DNA from: Trematomus loennbergii
Taxonomy: Eukaryota > Chordata > Actinopteri > Perciformes > Nototheniidae
Assembly: GCA_012861695.1 (NCBI GenBank)
Contig: JAAOOA010000126.1
Location: 387,001-451,000 of the forward strand
Direction of reading: 5' to 3'
Length of the DNA: 64,000 nucleotides
Of the stretch, positions 11,541-32,951 are shown one piece after another (within the stretch, counting starts at the first letter, position 1; each line of letters opens with the position of its first letter). Made by a program: the position numbers and the translations under genes. A model generated the notes under the pieces. That model was not told the origin of the DNA, searched no databases, and saw only the letters and a list, made by a program, of their open reading frames with translations.

Positions 11541-12926
11541 ATTAAAATAATACATTATTCCGAGTGTGCTTGCTTTTCTCTTTGGAAGTCATCACATAAC
11601 GGCATTGTAATACACGTTTCGGCTGCATTAAATATGACATATCTGCCGTAGTTGTCTATTTATAGAGCCCTGATGAGAAGACTTCTAGACAAATGGGAAC
11701 TGCCGCCAAAACTGAAAACTTGACGTGGATCTTAAATATATCAGCAATTAAACAACATCTTACATTTCTTTTCACACAATACGTCTCCTTGCAGTATCAA
11801 CACTAATTCGGCTGACTTTTATATTTGATCCAATTGGTAGATAGGCTGTATTTACGCCATAACGGTGCACAGCTGATAGAAAGGGACACCTGGTGGTTAA
11901 AGCTCGTTATTGATTTTATATTTGTATTATTAGATATTAATAGGATCCCTATAAAGTATATTCTTTACTCGTCGTTATTCTCTACTAATAGTTAATTAAA
12001 GACTGTATATAATGACTATTTTGCACATCCCTTTCAAGATTTCAAGATTTTCTAAGGTTTATGGACATATCATATTATACACAACTACGGTGTCGTTATG
12101 CAATGAATGAAAAACTTGGGTCGCAGGTTCCTCAACAGTGCATTACAAGACATCTATCAATATGTGTGTACCTCCACCATTACATTGTCATATTCTGCAT
12201 ATTTCTTATACTATCTACTACATCTTATAAGAGTATAATACATATGTATAATATCAGTTAAAATAAGTGCTTAAACATAGTTAACATTGCAGGAAAGCAA
12301 TATATTAGACGTTAAGTACTTTGTCAGGCTTAATATTTATCTGTAGATACAAATGTCACTGTGTGTGCTGTGTGCTCTGCATGTGTGAAAGAGGGTTTCA
12401 TCCTCCATATTCATCTTCTATACCCCCAAAGCTTTTTTCTTATTCAAAGAAGACCTTAACCTAAAGTATTCTTTAATGTTTAAATAAAGCCTTATTAGTT
12501 TGTCTGTTTTGCACATCCTCCTATTAATATCTAATAATAAAATTATAAAATGCAATAACGTGCTTTAACCAGTAGGTGTCCCTTTCTATCAGCTGTGCAC
12601 CGTTATGGCGTAAATACAGCCTATCTACCAATTGGATCAAATATAAAAGTCAGCCGAATTAGTGTTGATACTGCAAGGAGACGTATGTGTGAAAAGAAAT
12701 ATAAGATGTTGTTTAATTGCTTATATATTTAAGATCCACGTCAAGTTTTCAGTTTTGGCGGCAGTTCCTGTTTGTCTAGAAGTCTTGTCATCAGGGCTCT
12801 ACATAGAGTTAACTACGGCAGATATGTCATATTTAATGCAGCCGAAACGTGTATTACAATGCCGTTATGTGATGACTTTCAAAGAGAAAAGCAAGCACAC
12901 TCGGAATAATGTATTATTTAATTTTT
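11541..12926. mobile_element. Foldback element with ~400-bp inverted arms
   Basis: Left arm 11541-11946 and right arm 12518-12926 are reverse complements with a few mismatches; compare CGAGTGTGCTTGCTTTTCTC on the left with its complement at about 12891-12903. The central 570 bp is unrelated to the arms but recurs at about 16130-16590. No transposase is visible. The outermost bases and target duplication could not be fixed because the ends are AT-rich. Confidence 0.75.
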
Positions 12927-12944
12927 GCATACAGTCTATGGTTG

Positions 12945-13195
12945 CTACAGAGGATTGTGGGTAATGTCATGTCTTCGGCCATCCAAAACTCATAGAAAAC
13001 GACTTGTTTCTCAGAATTGAAGGGGAAAACGTGACGAAAGCATTGTACACACACTAAAACCTATCAATGTCGTTTCATTAACAAGGATAATCTGGTGTTT
13101 TTGAGTTGATGAGTAGTGGAGATATCACTGTCAAATCAATCGACAGTAAGGGGAATACTTACTTCCGGGTGTACAATTCTCCGTTATCCAATGGG
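12945..13195. repeat. Left arm of a diverged inverted pair
   Basis: About 250 bp here (for example ATCGACAGTAAGGGGAATAC and CTTCCGGGTGTACAATTC) is the diverged reverse complement of 15297-15545. The pair encloses the detached NLR repeat fragment and a hAT element. Confidence 0.7.
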
Positions 13196-13403
13196 AATGG
13201 ACGCTCACATTGCCTTAACAGCCTCCGACACAAAAGAATGCCGTGCTTCCCTAAGCGTCAAATACCGACGCCGATGGGAATACATTGCAATCAGTTGAAA
13301 GCTCTTTGCGTCTGTTTATGAAGCTGAAGGAGCCTAGGAGCGTCCCAACTGCACGCCTCGGGACCCTGACCAAGCGTCGCTCCTGGACGCTTATGGAGTG
13401 AGA

Positions 13404-14063
13404 GTGTGTTGCACTGGTAGATTATTTACTATTGCTGTAAAGTCAAACAGAGCCTAAGGCTATAATTATAAAATAAATACAGATTACAATTAGTCGAAAA
13501 TAATATATATAAATACATATCAATAACAACATAGCTTAATTTTAATAAGAAATTAAATCATTAGCGTTACAAATATGTTCATTTAAATACAAATGACCCA
13601 TTAATAGGGATAGAAATCGAGTGCGTAATGATCGCAGGCGGTCCTCCTCTGGCAAGCAGGGTGTAATCACACTAATCAGAAAGCCCCGGTGCTGCTACCT
13701 GAAGGAGTTAAATAGTCTGTGCGTGCGAGCCGGTATCACACTGAAGCGTGCAGACGGGAGGCATTCTACCAAGTCAGGACGGGCAGCCGGTAAGGCACTG
13801 AAGCGTGCAGACGGGAGGCATTCTACCAAGTCAGGACAAGCAGCCGGTCAGACACTGAAGATCCATAGTGTTGTGTGAGAGGTCCGCAGAGCCACTAAGA
13901 TGTTTTATGTTCTGGTAAATTGTTTGCGTGTGTGCCACGTGCCCTTTTATAACTCTGCGCATCATTGTTTATATGAAGTATCAATTTGGTGTGCTAATTT
14001 TGCAGAACATTCTGAGCTTAGACTCTCTGTTATTTATTGTTAAAAGGATAGGTAAAAGAACAA
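13404..14063. repeat. Detached fragment of the NLR intron unit
   Basis: From CACTGGTAGATTATTTACTATTG to GGATAGGTAAAAGAA this follows the NLR intron sequence (compare 8497-9890), including two 57-bp minisatellite units (13735-13860). It carries no module exon. It is more diverged than the units in the main array, so it separated earlier. Confidence 0.85.
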
Positions 14064-14466
14064 CCTGGTCTCACCAGAATGCGTGACTCCACCACGACTC
14101 CTTAACACCGCAGTGCGAGGTGGAGTCACGAACTTTGCTACATTTACGTGTCTGCACCACGCAAACAACCCCAATGTAAAGTGAATGAGGCTCCTTTGTC
14201 GTGGTGCACACACGCATTTCTACAACGTCCAACATTGAGCTTTTATTCTATAAAACGTTTTTAAAATCTACTTTATAGCTTGTAGTAACTCACGGGAGGC
14301 TTCTTTTATTTTATTTGTATTCATAATAATTTTTATTTTTCGTCAGAATGTATTATGGTGCATTATTCACCAATTTTTGTTCTCAAAAAACAGTGCATTG
14401 TGTGTAATACAACTGTGATTTTTATTAAATGAGTTAGTTTTGAAGGAAGGCCAGAGCTTCAGCTGT
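14064..14466. other. No gene seen; possible old repeat
   Basis: The stretch starts CAACCTGGTCTCACCAGAATGC and has an AT-rich tail. I see no coding potential. It may be an old interspersed repeat, which I cannot classify. Confidence 0.3.
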
Positions 14467-14474
14467 GTCAAATA

Positions 14475-15201
14475 CAGTGGCCAGCCGTCAGGGCCCTCTA
14501 GGCCCTCTGTGAGGGCCTAAGATATTCCAAAAAATAATATTTAAAAACATTAAAAAAAAAATATTTTTTTAAAATATATATTTTTTTAATATTATTTTTG
14601 TTATATTTTTCATTAGTTTTACCGAAAAAAAACTTGATTTAATAAAATAACATTTCCAAAGAAATAAATCCTTCGAATCTGCCTGTTCAGTCTCTGTTTG
14701 AATGTCAGTTACTATAGCGGGCCTCTCTGCGATTCACAGAGGCGCTATAGTAACTGAACGAGAGAGTAATGTCAAATGACAGTACAATTGACCAATCATA
14801 TCTTCCCTCTAAATGGGTGGGTTTTTTATCGCGGACTTTATGACAAGTTCCGCCCGCTGTGAAACTTTTCTTGTTTCCATAGCAACAACAACTTCCTGTC
14901 AACACGTGAACTCGCCTTCAAAATAAAAGCATGCCAAATTACACTTAAGACATACAACTGCAACGAAAGTAACAAACACAATGCAATATCATTTTCAATG
15001 TCAAAGAACACAAATTGGGTTCACAGGTGTTGTTTTGTTTGTGTGGTAGAGGGTCGCTGTCATTGGTGCGTTTTGCACCCTGGGCCGTTGTTTTGATATT
15101 CCGCTGAAGTATACGCTGTGACGTAATAACTCTTTTTTTTTTTTTTTGAGGGAAGGGGTGGGGTCAGAGGGCCTAGGTATAAAGCTCACGGCTCGCCACT
15201 G
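14475..15201. mobile_element. Non-autonomous hAT element, copy 1
   Basis: Ends are CAGTGGCCAGCC and GGCTCGCCACTG (near-perfect inverted repeats). The element is flanked by the exact 8-bp duplication GTCAAATA (14467-14474 and 15202-15209), the hAT signature. A related copy with its own duplication lies at 61991-62626. No transposase frame is seen. Confidence 0.92.
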
Positions 15202-15296
15202 GTCAAATAGATTGTTCCCTTTAGTTAACGTTATTTAAAAGATAATTATATTCCTATTTGATCAAGTCCCCTTTATTGTATTACGGAAGTTATCCC

Positions 15297-15545
15297 ATTG
15301 GATAACGGAGGATTTTACACCCGGAAGTAAGTATTCTCCTTACTGTCGATTGATTTTATTTACAGTGATATCTGCACTACTCATCAACTCAAAAACACCA
15401 GATTATCTTGTTAATTACACAACATTGATTGGTTTAAATTGTGTACAATGCTCTTGGATTTTCCCCTTTCGATTCGGAGAAACAAATATTTTTTCGTCGT
15501 GTGTGGATGGCAGAAGACACTACACTACCCAGAATCCTCAGCTAT
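15297..15545. repeat. Right arm of a diverged inverted pair
   Basis: This is the reverse-complement partner of 12945-13195, with shared tracts such as CACCAGATTATC and TTACTGTCGATTGATT. No open frame of interest is present. Confidence 0.7.
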
Positions 15546-15589
15546 AAGACTACACCATGTGCTTCGAGCGTGTCCTACCCCCCCCTTAG

Positions 15590-15955
15590 GTCACAGGCTC
15601 CTCCAACAGTGCAACATAATAAAACAGATACACAGACAAAATAGTGCAAGTAAATACAAAAAGAAAAATAGTAAAATAGTAAAAAGTGAAATAGTGCAAT
15701 AAGAGTCTATATACAAGTGATTGGAATATGATATATTAGATAAATAATTTCTAAGTAGCAGCCAGATGAATGTTATGGATGTTGTTTCTAAGTTCAGGTG
15801 TTTAATAGTCTTCTGGCCTGTGGGATGAAGCTGTCCCTGAGTCTGGTGGTTTTAGTCCGGATGCTGCGGTACCGCCTGCCAGACGGCAGCAGACAGAACA
15901 GTTTGTGGCTGGGGTGATGGGGGTCTTTTATAATCCTGAGGGCTTTCTTTAAGGT
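15590..15955. repeat. Dispersed fish repeat
   Basis: The segment contains CTTCTGGCCTGTGGGATGAA and GCTGTCCCTGAGTCTGGTGG, a sequence style I associate with common teleost interspersed repeats. I do not assert the class. Short frames at 15439-15702 overlap its start and look non-coding. Confidence 0.45.
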
Positions 15956-15957
15956 TA

Positions 15958-16080
15958 ACCTGGTATTTTTACTCCACTACATTTATTTTAGTTACTTTAC
16001 AGATTTGGATTAATGATGTGAAATATAAACAACCCTTAAATCAGACTTTAGTTACACCTGAGTAAATTCAGTGAATTCAG
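15958..16080. mobile_element. Fragment of a hAT-type element
   Basis: The segment resembles the elements at 21656-22755 and 52265-52660, sharing TTTTACTCCACTACAT, TTAGTTACTTTACAGAT and ATCAGACTTTAGTT. Both ends are missing. Confidence 0.6.
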
Positions 16081-16129
16081 CCAACAATCAGGAGATATTT
16101 GGTAGTGGGTGCTTGAGAAGACTAATATT

Positions 16130-16590
16130 TATCTGCAGATCCCTATAAAGCATATTTATTACTCGTTATTCTCTACTAATAGTTAATTAAAAACTGTATA
16201 TAATGGCTATTTTGCACATCCCTTTCAAGATTTCAAGATTTTCTAAGGTTTATTGACATATCATATACACAACTACGGTGTAGTTATGCAATGAATGAAA
16301 AACTTGGGTCACAGGTTCATCAACAGTGCATTACAAGACATCTATCGATATCTGTGTACCTCCACCATTAAACATATTCTGCACCTTTCTTATACTATCT
16401 ACATACATCTTATAAGAGTATAATTAATATGTATAATATCAGTTAAATAAGTGCTTCAACATAGTTAACATTGCAGGAAAGTTGATTGTCAAGTTCCAAA
16501 ACAAACCATGCAATATATTAGACGTTAAGTACTTTGTCAGGCTTAATATCTGTAGATACCCCCAAAGCTTTTTTCTTATTTAAAAAAAGA
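16130..16590. repeat. Second copy of the foldback-element core
   Basis: The segment matches about 11945-12440 over most of its length (for example CTATTTTGCACATCCCTTTC and AGTACTTTGTCAGGCTTAAT). The long inverted arms are absent. It ends against a (CA)n tract that leads into the copied NLR 5' flank. Confidence 0.8.
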
Positions 16591-16593
16591 CCT

Positions 16594-16722
<129 letters not shown>

Positions 16723-16734
16723 CACAAAATCAGT

Positions 16735-17095
16735 CAGACTTCAGGCAGCTCTCCATTTTGACTGCGTCACATGTTATGTAACTTTGATGAATCAGAAAAC
16801 AGGAAATAATAAAGTTCACAACACTTGCAGAAGTCTCATTGGACTCTAGGACGCAGACTTTTTAACCAAGAAGTTATTTTCTGACATCCAGTATAACAGA
16901 GTAAATAATGAATGTGTTCGAAAGCAGATCCTGGTGTTAACACTCACCTGTTGTCCTGCTGCTCCGTCTAGCTGTAAAATGGCGTCTGACCAGTCTGACT
17001 TCATTCTTTCATTTTAACACCCTCACCTGTCTGCAGCTCCTCCCTCTGTTTCATAACCAGCCTTATCAGCTGAAGTAGTACACATACATGTTCAG
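16735..17095 (-). pseudogene. Orphan copy of the NLR 5' flank
   Basis: This is near-identical to 11085-11460, but the neighbouring start-codon exon is absent: beyond the (CA)n tract lies the foldback-element core instead. It looks like the promoter-side remnant of a second NLR copy. Confidence 0.6.
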
Positions 17096-17146
17096 TAAGA
17101 TATAAAAGACATGCAGCTAAAAACAAGCTCAACAAAGTTATCAAAA

Positions 17147-17352
17147 GACACACAACATCCACACATCAGCATCCATAGGAGACACAACAACATCCACACA
17201 TCAGCATCCATCGGAGACACAACAACATCCACACATCAGCATCCATCGGAGACACAACAACATCCACACATCAGCATCCATCGGAGACACAACAACATCC
17301 ACACATCAGCATCCATCGGAGACACAACAACATCCACACATAAGCATCCATA
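17147..17352. repeat. 35-bp minisatellite, about 6 copies
   Basis: The unit is CATCCATCGGAGACACAACA followed by ACATCCACACATCAG, repeated with hardly any change. The open frame across it (HTSASIGDTTTS) is a by-product of repetition. Confidence 0.95.
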
Positions 17353-17473
17353 GGATATCATTAAATCTGCTTTAACACAACACTAAACACATCCTAAAGT
17401 CACTTCTCAAACATTTAAAATAATTGCACATTAGCTCATCACCATTTGATATTGAATATTTCTAAGGGGGGAT

Positions 17474-17488
17474 GTGTGTGTGTGTGTG

Positions 17489-17572
<84 letters not shown>

Positions 17573-17600
17573 GTGCGTGTGTGCATGTGTGTGTGCACGT
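17474..17600. repeat. (GT)n microsatellite
   Basis: GT dinucleotide tract with degenerate GTGTGCGTGT at its right end. Confidence 0.97.
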
Positions 17601-17713
17601 CTGTCACATGGAAAATACAGACAGTTCACAGTAAGACAATAGAAAAAACATTAAGATACCTAAACTTCAAGTGCTAAGGGTTCCTAGTGAAACCATTGTG
17701 CATTTTGATAAGA

Positions 17714-17818
<105 letters not shown>

Positions 17819-17888
17819 TGGGAGTTGAACTAGAAAGCAGGGTTTATGTTTTTTTCGCGGTATAGTTTGCCATCAATGTAGAGTTTGT

Positions 17889-18981
17889 TTTAACCACCTC
17901 CTCATTTAGAAGAAAACCAACATGTTTTGTTGCACTTTGATTATGTCTTATTCAGTAACGGCGCGCTTCTTTGACATTAGACACATCAGGAAACTCTAAA
18001 TCAAGTATCTGATTTTTAGGGAATAATGGGGTTGAGTATCATTAAATTAAATAAGAACTAACTGCAAAAAATAAGAGCTTTTTGGGGAATTATTCAGAAG
18101 CGAGTGTTGCAATAGTCCTTGAAAGAATGGAAGTTAATAACATTCACCAAAGAAAATAATAGGAGTCTTTTTTTTATAATTATTTAGAGATTTTACATTT
18201 CTCATAATTTTAGATATCTATATTTCTTAATTGTTCTGAAAGTCATAATTCGGACAAAAGTTCAGATTTCTAATTTTTTCTGAAAAAGTCAATAATTTGG
18301 ACCAAAGTTAGAATTTAAGAACATTTTGAGAAAAAAAGTCAAATTTTCTTATTTTTCTTAAAAAGTTAGAACTTTAAGAAAAAGCCAGAATTCTAAATTT
18401 CACAAATACATTTTTTTGTTCACATGCGACCCTAATCCTCATCCGTAGATATTAAAAAAACCTTTTAAATGATTTCTCTTTGTCCAACACATTAAAGTTA
18501 CATTACAGCATTGTTGTGTTTTCTAGTCTCTATAAGGCACCAAAGATCACGTGATGCTGGAACCTGAGATCTGGATGAAGTCGAAAATACGATAAAAGAG
18601 AAAATATATTATTCTAGGATTTAATAAAAATAAATATGGATAATTATAATCAGTGAGATCTCCCTGATACTCGACCCTAGCAGAATGAACCGTCACTAAA
18701 CAAAGTAATAATGCAGTCAGACTTTAGGAACCGAGTCGTACCGTCTTATGTCGGAGCTCTCCTGTGTTTCTGATTCTTTTGATCCCATTTTTTGGGTGTT
18801 TTAATGTATTTACAAACATTTCTGACTGGCTTTGTTGTTGTTTGTTTTATTAAACAGCATGCATTTGTAAACACCTAACCTTGAAAAGGTTTATTTCTTT
18901 GGGTTTAATTGAACAGAGAGGCTCTGCATGTATTATAATGTAATGTATGTAATATAAAACACATTTTTAATGACACGTTTT
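17889..18981. repeat. 1.1-kb dispersed repeat, copy 1
   Basis: Near-identical to 39233-40336 in the same orientation, starting with ACCTCCTCATTTAGAAG and ending near TGTAATATAAAACACATTTT. A short part recurs at 31206-31342. No open frame, LTR ends or clear inverted termini were found, so the class is unknown. Confidence 0.85.
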
Positions 18982-18999
18982 AGGTTTCATGGGTTTGTC

Positions 19000-19250
19000 T
19001 GGAATCCCAGAAAAACCCTGACCAATAACTACATTTATTCCGAGGTGAAACCTCAAGAAACAAACTTCACACGGTAGACCTCTCACCTTTCTGTGTGTCT
19101 TCACTTCCTGTCACCTGAGAGGAGAAGGAGAGAGAGAGAGAATAATGATGATAATAAACATGAAGAGAAACAGCCAGAATGATGAAGAGAGAGAAAATAT
19201 CGTTTAAAACTGGAGAGATTACAAAATATACATAAATAAATAAATGTTAA
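19000..19250 (-). pseudogene. Copy of NLR 3' region with possible small exon
   Basis: Near-identical to 52660-52860. On the minus strand 19114-19087 reads GTGACAGGAAGTGAAGACAC... between a pyrimidine-rich CAG acceptor and a GTGAGAGG donor, as in the 52.7-kb copy. No leucine-rich-repeat exon is nearby, so this looks like a detached relic. Confidence 0.4.
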
Positions 19251-19259
19251 AGGTGGGGT

Positions 19260-19706
19260 ATGTAATTTTGGAGAAACCAGCTCGAGTGTGCTAGAATTTG
19301 AAAATACACAACCGGAAAAAATCTGCCCCTTCCTTCAGACTTCCTTACAGCCCCCTCCTCCAACACACACTGAGGGCCAATGAGGGCACGAGATAAGTTT
19401 GTGCCCAGATGGAAGGCTGACAGGCAGGTAGGCCATCCAGTTATTTTAGCCGGGCCGGCTCAGATGATTGGTCGTGCCTTTTTTACAGTACTACGGCTTC
19501 CACAGATGATATTTATTTATGTATTTATTGTCAAAGCATTCAATGTTTCATTGCTATCAGGATGTTAAGAGCAGTGTTTTAAAGTTGTACTCCCTACAGT
19601 AGATCAGGTCTCTGTAATTGGGCGCTCAAAGTGCACCAGATTGAAGCATTTTACTTTAAAATGTTAAAAAAAAACTTCCCGGGGGGCACCCCCGGACCCC
19701 ATAGAG
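19260..19706. other. No gene seen; repeat remnants
   Basis: I see no supported coding region. The right end (CCCGGGGGGCACCCCCGGACCCC) resembles the tail of a fish interspersed repeat into which the next hAT element inserted. Confidence 0.35.
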
Positions 19707-20082
19707 CAGGGGTCTCTCAAGGGGGCCAAATCCGGCCTGCGACTTCATTTTATGTGGCCCCGCAAGAGCGTGCAAAGAATATATTACGTTTATTATACGG
19801 TTACAGAAGCAGGTTGCCCATAAACTACACGTCCCACAATGCATCTCGTTTTGTGACATGCGCACTGAAGAGACTTGCAATTGTTTGCCCTGGACTTCTG
19901 CTTTCAGACGTAGTTAATTACTAAGTTATTATCCTATCTGATAATAATCCAATGCAGAGGCAATAATGTAATATAATACATTATTTTATATATATATTAT
20001 ATATTTATATAGTTACAACCGGCCCTTTGAGTGCAACCTTTATACGAATGTGGCCCGTGATGAAATTGAGTTTGACACCCTG
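19707..20082. mobile_element. Small hAT element (MITE)
   Basis: Begins CAGGGGTCTCTCAAG and ends TTTGACACCCTG, with the exact 8-bp duplication CCATAGAG at 19699-19706 and 20083-20090. At 376 bp it has no transposase. The motifs are like Charlie-type hAT MITEs. Confidence 0.92.
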
Positions 20083-20090
20083 CCATAGAG

Positions 20091-21288
20091 GATGTGACGT
20101 CCACCTCCCAATTAAAACATGTTCATAGAATACTAAATGTATTTGAAGGCTTTTTATATAAACTGTCCACCGTGTATTGGTCTTTTGTCGAGGTTTTTCA
20201 TTGCCAGCTAAAATCTTGCATATAGGGCAGCAAATTGGTCAGAACCAGCCCTGGTGTCATCCCCACAGCCCCCCCCCCCCCCCCATTTGAAACATGTTCC
20301 CACAGCTATAGATGCCTAAATCCATGAAATATAATCTACGTATTCGTCCAGTATTGGATCTGCTAAAGTTTCACCATCCCGGAATAAAACAATAAATCTA
20401 TCTAGGTTATTGGGTTATTTTTCAATATTTGGCAGATGGGACCAAAAGGGAGGTGTAGCTCAACAGGAACCTTTGATCTTGTGTTGGGGAACATTGACTC
20501 TGTAAACACCACTCTTAAAGTATGTGGGTCACACTGCAGCTTTTCTAAGTAAAATACTTTGATAAATGGTAGTTTTAAACGCTTTTGCCTTTTTACTTCT
20601 GATGCTAACTGATGTGAGTCCCATGGTCCCCTGAAGTGGCTGAATTACTTTAAATATAGTGTATATATTCAGGTTTACAATACACGTCCTATTCTTCATA
20701 AAGCAGGAGGCTAGGACACCCACAGCCAATTACTAAGCACATCTATGTAAGGAGGTCTTTTTAGGTTTTAAATAATATGATATATGAGGATTTGACTTCT
20801 AATGGATTATTTGTACTTTCCTTCATGCACTGGTTAATACTGCTTATAATACTAATACATCAATATGTTGCTCATTTTGTTCTGCATTAGATACATGCTA
20901 ATGTTTTTCAGTCTTAATCACAGCACAAGTTCACTTACTTAGCTTACTTTACTTATTTTCTCATGTATTTATATGTAAGGACCTACAATCTTTAAAGCCT
21001 GGTTAATCCATCTTATCGATTGATTATTCAACCAATCAGTCAATGTGTTTTTCCTCAAAGGGTAACTAGAAAGGCGACCAAAACATTTTCAGATAAAAGT
21101 GTTGACATCAAAATTGTTACATTGCAATAAATAGGGGGATCTGTGGATTTCCATTATCTGGAAATGTTGGAAATGTAACCCTCCTGTTTTCTCGTAACAG
21201 CAAACTAAAGTGCAAACACGCACGTGCCCATGCACGCACACATTAGGAAACCTGAGCAAACTTTTTGTTCAGCTGATCAGAGGTTTGC
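20091..21288. other. Intergenic DNA upstream of transferrin
   Basis: The sequence is AT-rich with one poly-C run near 20268. No coding region or clear repeat is recognised. It presumably includes distal regulatory DNA for transferrin, but no binding site is clear enough to name. Confidence 0.4.
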
Positions 21289-21295
21289 TATAAAA
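21289..21295 (+). promoter_or_regulatory. tf: TATA box of transferrin
   Basis: TATAAAA lies 55 bp before the start codon, placing transcription start near 21318-21322 and giving a 5' untranslated leader of only about 25 bp. Confidence 0.8.
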
Positions 21296-21343
21296 GCCCC
21301 GGCTGCCTCCCACACTCTATGCTCTTCTGACCTGAGACCCAAC

Positions 21344-30688
<9,345 letters not shown>

Positions 30689-30965
30689 TGGCAATCAGGG
30701 ACCAAGAGGTGCCTTATTCAGCCATGAGTGATACGGGCACTTCCCTTCCCACACTCACAAATTGCCTTTTGTATTTTCTTACTGATCTTTTCTTACTGAT
30801 TTTTTAAAAGTATAACCAATAATTGCACTACCACAACTTACAGATCAACTTTCATGTAAACAATCACTACCACCTCTAGCTTTTTTCATGCTGGTGTAAC
30901 ATATGTTCCAATACCTTTGTTATTGGATCCACTATGTTACGTTAACACGTGCCTGACTTCTCTCA

Positions 30966-30971
30966 AATAAA
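30966..30971 (+). terminator. tf: Poly(A) signal of transferrin
   Basis: AATAAA lies about 280 bp after the stop codon and is followed by a T/G-rich stretch (TTCTTTTGTGGTG), the usual layout of a cleavage site. Confidence 0.75.
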
Positions 30972-31205
30972 GCCTTTTAATGTTCTTTTGTGGTGACAGT
31001 ATGTTGTTTTTTTGGATTAATGCCTTAGCATTCATGTTGAGTGTCATTAAAAGTACACAGTAGTATCGTAGTGAAAAAGGACAATATTTGTTGTCCCCCA
31101 ATTCGCTTCATGGGCCAGAAACAGTCTGGAATAAACCGATTTATTGGCTGTAATCTGTAACTTTAAATCTTTGTTGTAAAACACAGCTGGAGTCTATAAG
31201 GTCTT

Positions 31206-31342
31206 AAAAGTGCATATATGGGGTTGAGTATCATTAATCAAAATTAAATAAGAATTCATTGGAAAAAATTGGAAAAAATAAGAGCTTTTTGGGGAATTAT
31301 TCAGAAGCGAGGTGTTGCAATAGTCCTTGAAAGAATGGAAGT
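31206..31342. repeat. Third, partial copy of the 1.1-kb repeat
   Basis: GGGGTTGAGTATCATTAA to AAAGAATGGAAGTTA matches 18031-18136 and 39380-39489. It ends where a 57/54-bp minisatellite begins. Confidence 0.8.
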
Positions 31343-31354
31343 TACTTTTAGATA

Positions 31355-31636
31355 AGTAGAGACACTACAAACTGATACACACCTGAACATCATCAGGAGA
31401 GGACTCTTTAAAGTAGAGACACTACAAACTGATACACACCTGAACATCAGCAGAGGACTCTTTAAAGTAGAGATACTACATACTGATATACACCTGAACA
31501 TCAGCAGGAGAGGACTCTTTAAAGTAGAGACACTACAAACTGATACACACCTGAACATCAGCAGGGGACTCTTTAAAGTAGAGACACTACAAACTGATAC
31601 ACACCTGAACATCAGCAGGAGAGGACTCTTTAAAGA
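31355..31636. repeat. Minisatellite alternating 57 and 54 bp
   Basis: Five copies of GTAGAGACACTACAAACTGA... spaced 57, 54, 57 and 54 bp apart; the difference is a GAG or AGA triplet in the AGCAGGAGAGGAC part. It is unrelated to the NLR 57-bp unit. Confidence 0.92.
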
Positions 31637-31639
31637 ATC

Positions 31640-32580
31640 AGAAAAATCATCGTATATTTATTCACAAGTTTTAATAAAACATAGATATAGAGTTCACTTA
31701 TTTAGAGTCTTTAAATACAATCCCAATACCTGAATGATATAGAGAGGAATCAATCTTTAACTCAAGTAAATTGTCTTAATTTAACAGAAAATCACATTTA
31801 TCTCAAATAGATTACAATCTTTACAACACCCTGTATCCATAGAGTTTAGTAGCGATGAAGAAAAAAACCTTTTAACAGAGAAATAACATTTGATCAATAT
31901 CCAAATCCCTTGAGCCACAGCTGGAATAACTTATCCCTGTAAACCAGTTAACCAGTTGACCTTCAGTCAGTTTCCAGTTCACCACTGTCAGATCACAGAG
32001 GGGCAATTAATTTACCGTCCAACCCCATACATGTGCCATTTGAACACTTCTTACTATGACGGTTCCCAGTGGATTTTCAGAAAAGACACGGTTGCAGAAA
32101 GCAATTCACGCCAATATTCCCTTTCGTCCCTCGAGTCTCAACTGAGGACGAAGTCAAATTGCTTGTTCGCAACACAAACAGAATCCCCTCCCTACCCTCA
32201 CAAGAACTGGAAGATCGGTCACGGCATTGCATCGCTTACACATCCTGATACATGTCACATGATAAAGAGCAAAAAAACTCAACAAAAAACATCCACAAAT
32301 GTAAAATATTTTTTAAATTTAAAACCCAAAAATAATAACAATAACTATAAAATAAAAAATGTTTAAAGAATAACTAGAGGGGGGACGTATAGACTTAGTC
32401 AGGGGGTAGGACATTCAATGAATTAAAATATGATATATCCCTCAAAACCTCACATACTATATATAATATCCTACTCTTGTTACTGTAAATTTGTAATTCA
32501 ACATGTATATGTTCTACTATTTTGTAATGCTATTTCATTCCTATTGAGATGTTTACAATTTGGAATGTTTATTTATAGTC
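31640..32580. other. Unassigned stretch, no gene supported
   Basis: AT-rich sequence with a 136-residue open frame (31956-32366) lacking recognisable domains and running into poly-Asn. I treat it as non-coding. Confidence 0.3.
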
Positions 32581-32599
32581 TTTTTACGCTGCACACATG

Positions 32600-32820
32600 T
32601 ACCACATTGGGATCAATAAAGTACTTCTTATATCATCTTATCTTAAAACTCACCTCTTCACTCTTGCCTTCAACTCCTAATCCTCTAACTCCTCGCCCTT
32701 ATTCCACCGATTTTAGCACTTTTTAATTTTCTTGTTCTCTTCTTTACTTTTTTTGTAAAGCGCTTTGAGCTCCGGGAAAAGAGCAACATAAATAACACGT
32801 ATTATTATTATTATTTGAGA
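32600..32820 (+). repeat. LINE-type 3' tails
   Basis: GGGATCAATAAAGTACTTCT followed by TTATCATCTTATC is the plus-strand form of the tail seen reversed at 36395-36500. AAAGCGCTTTGAGCTCCGGG followed by ATTATTATT is another retroelement-type tail. Confidence 0.5.
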
Positions 32821-32859
32821 AGCAAGGTATGAAACACATTTATTTTTTACAGTAGCTGG

Positions 32860-32886
32860 TTGTTGTTGTTGTTGTTGTTGTTGTTT
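32860..32886. repeat. (TTG)n microsatellite
   Basis: A run of TTG triplets. Confidence 0.9.
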
Positions 32887-32951
32887 ATCTATTGATGGGA
32901 ACAACAGGAGAGGAAATGAGGAAGTTGTGTGAGCACAAAAGCACTGACATG

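Noticed and set aside
31301..31612. Minus-strand 103-codon frame with MFRCVSVCSVSTLKS repeats
   Set aside because: It arises from the alternating 57/54-bp minisatellite.
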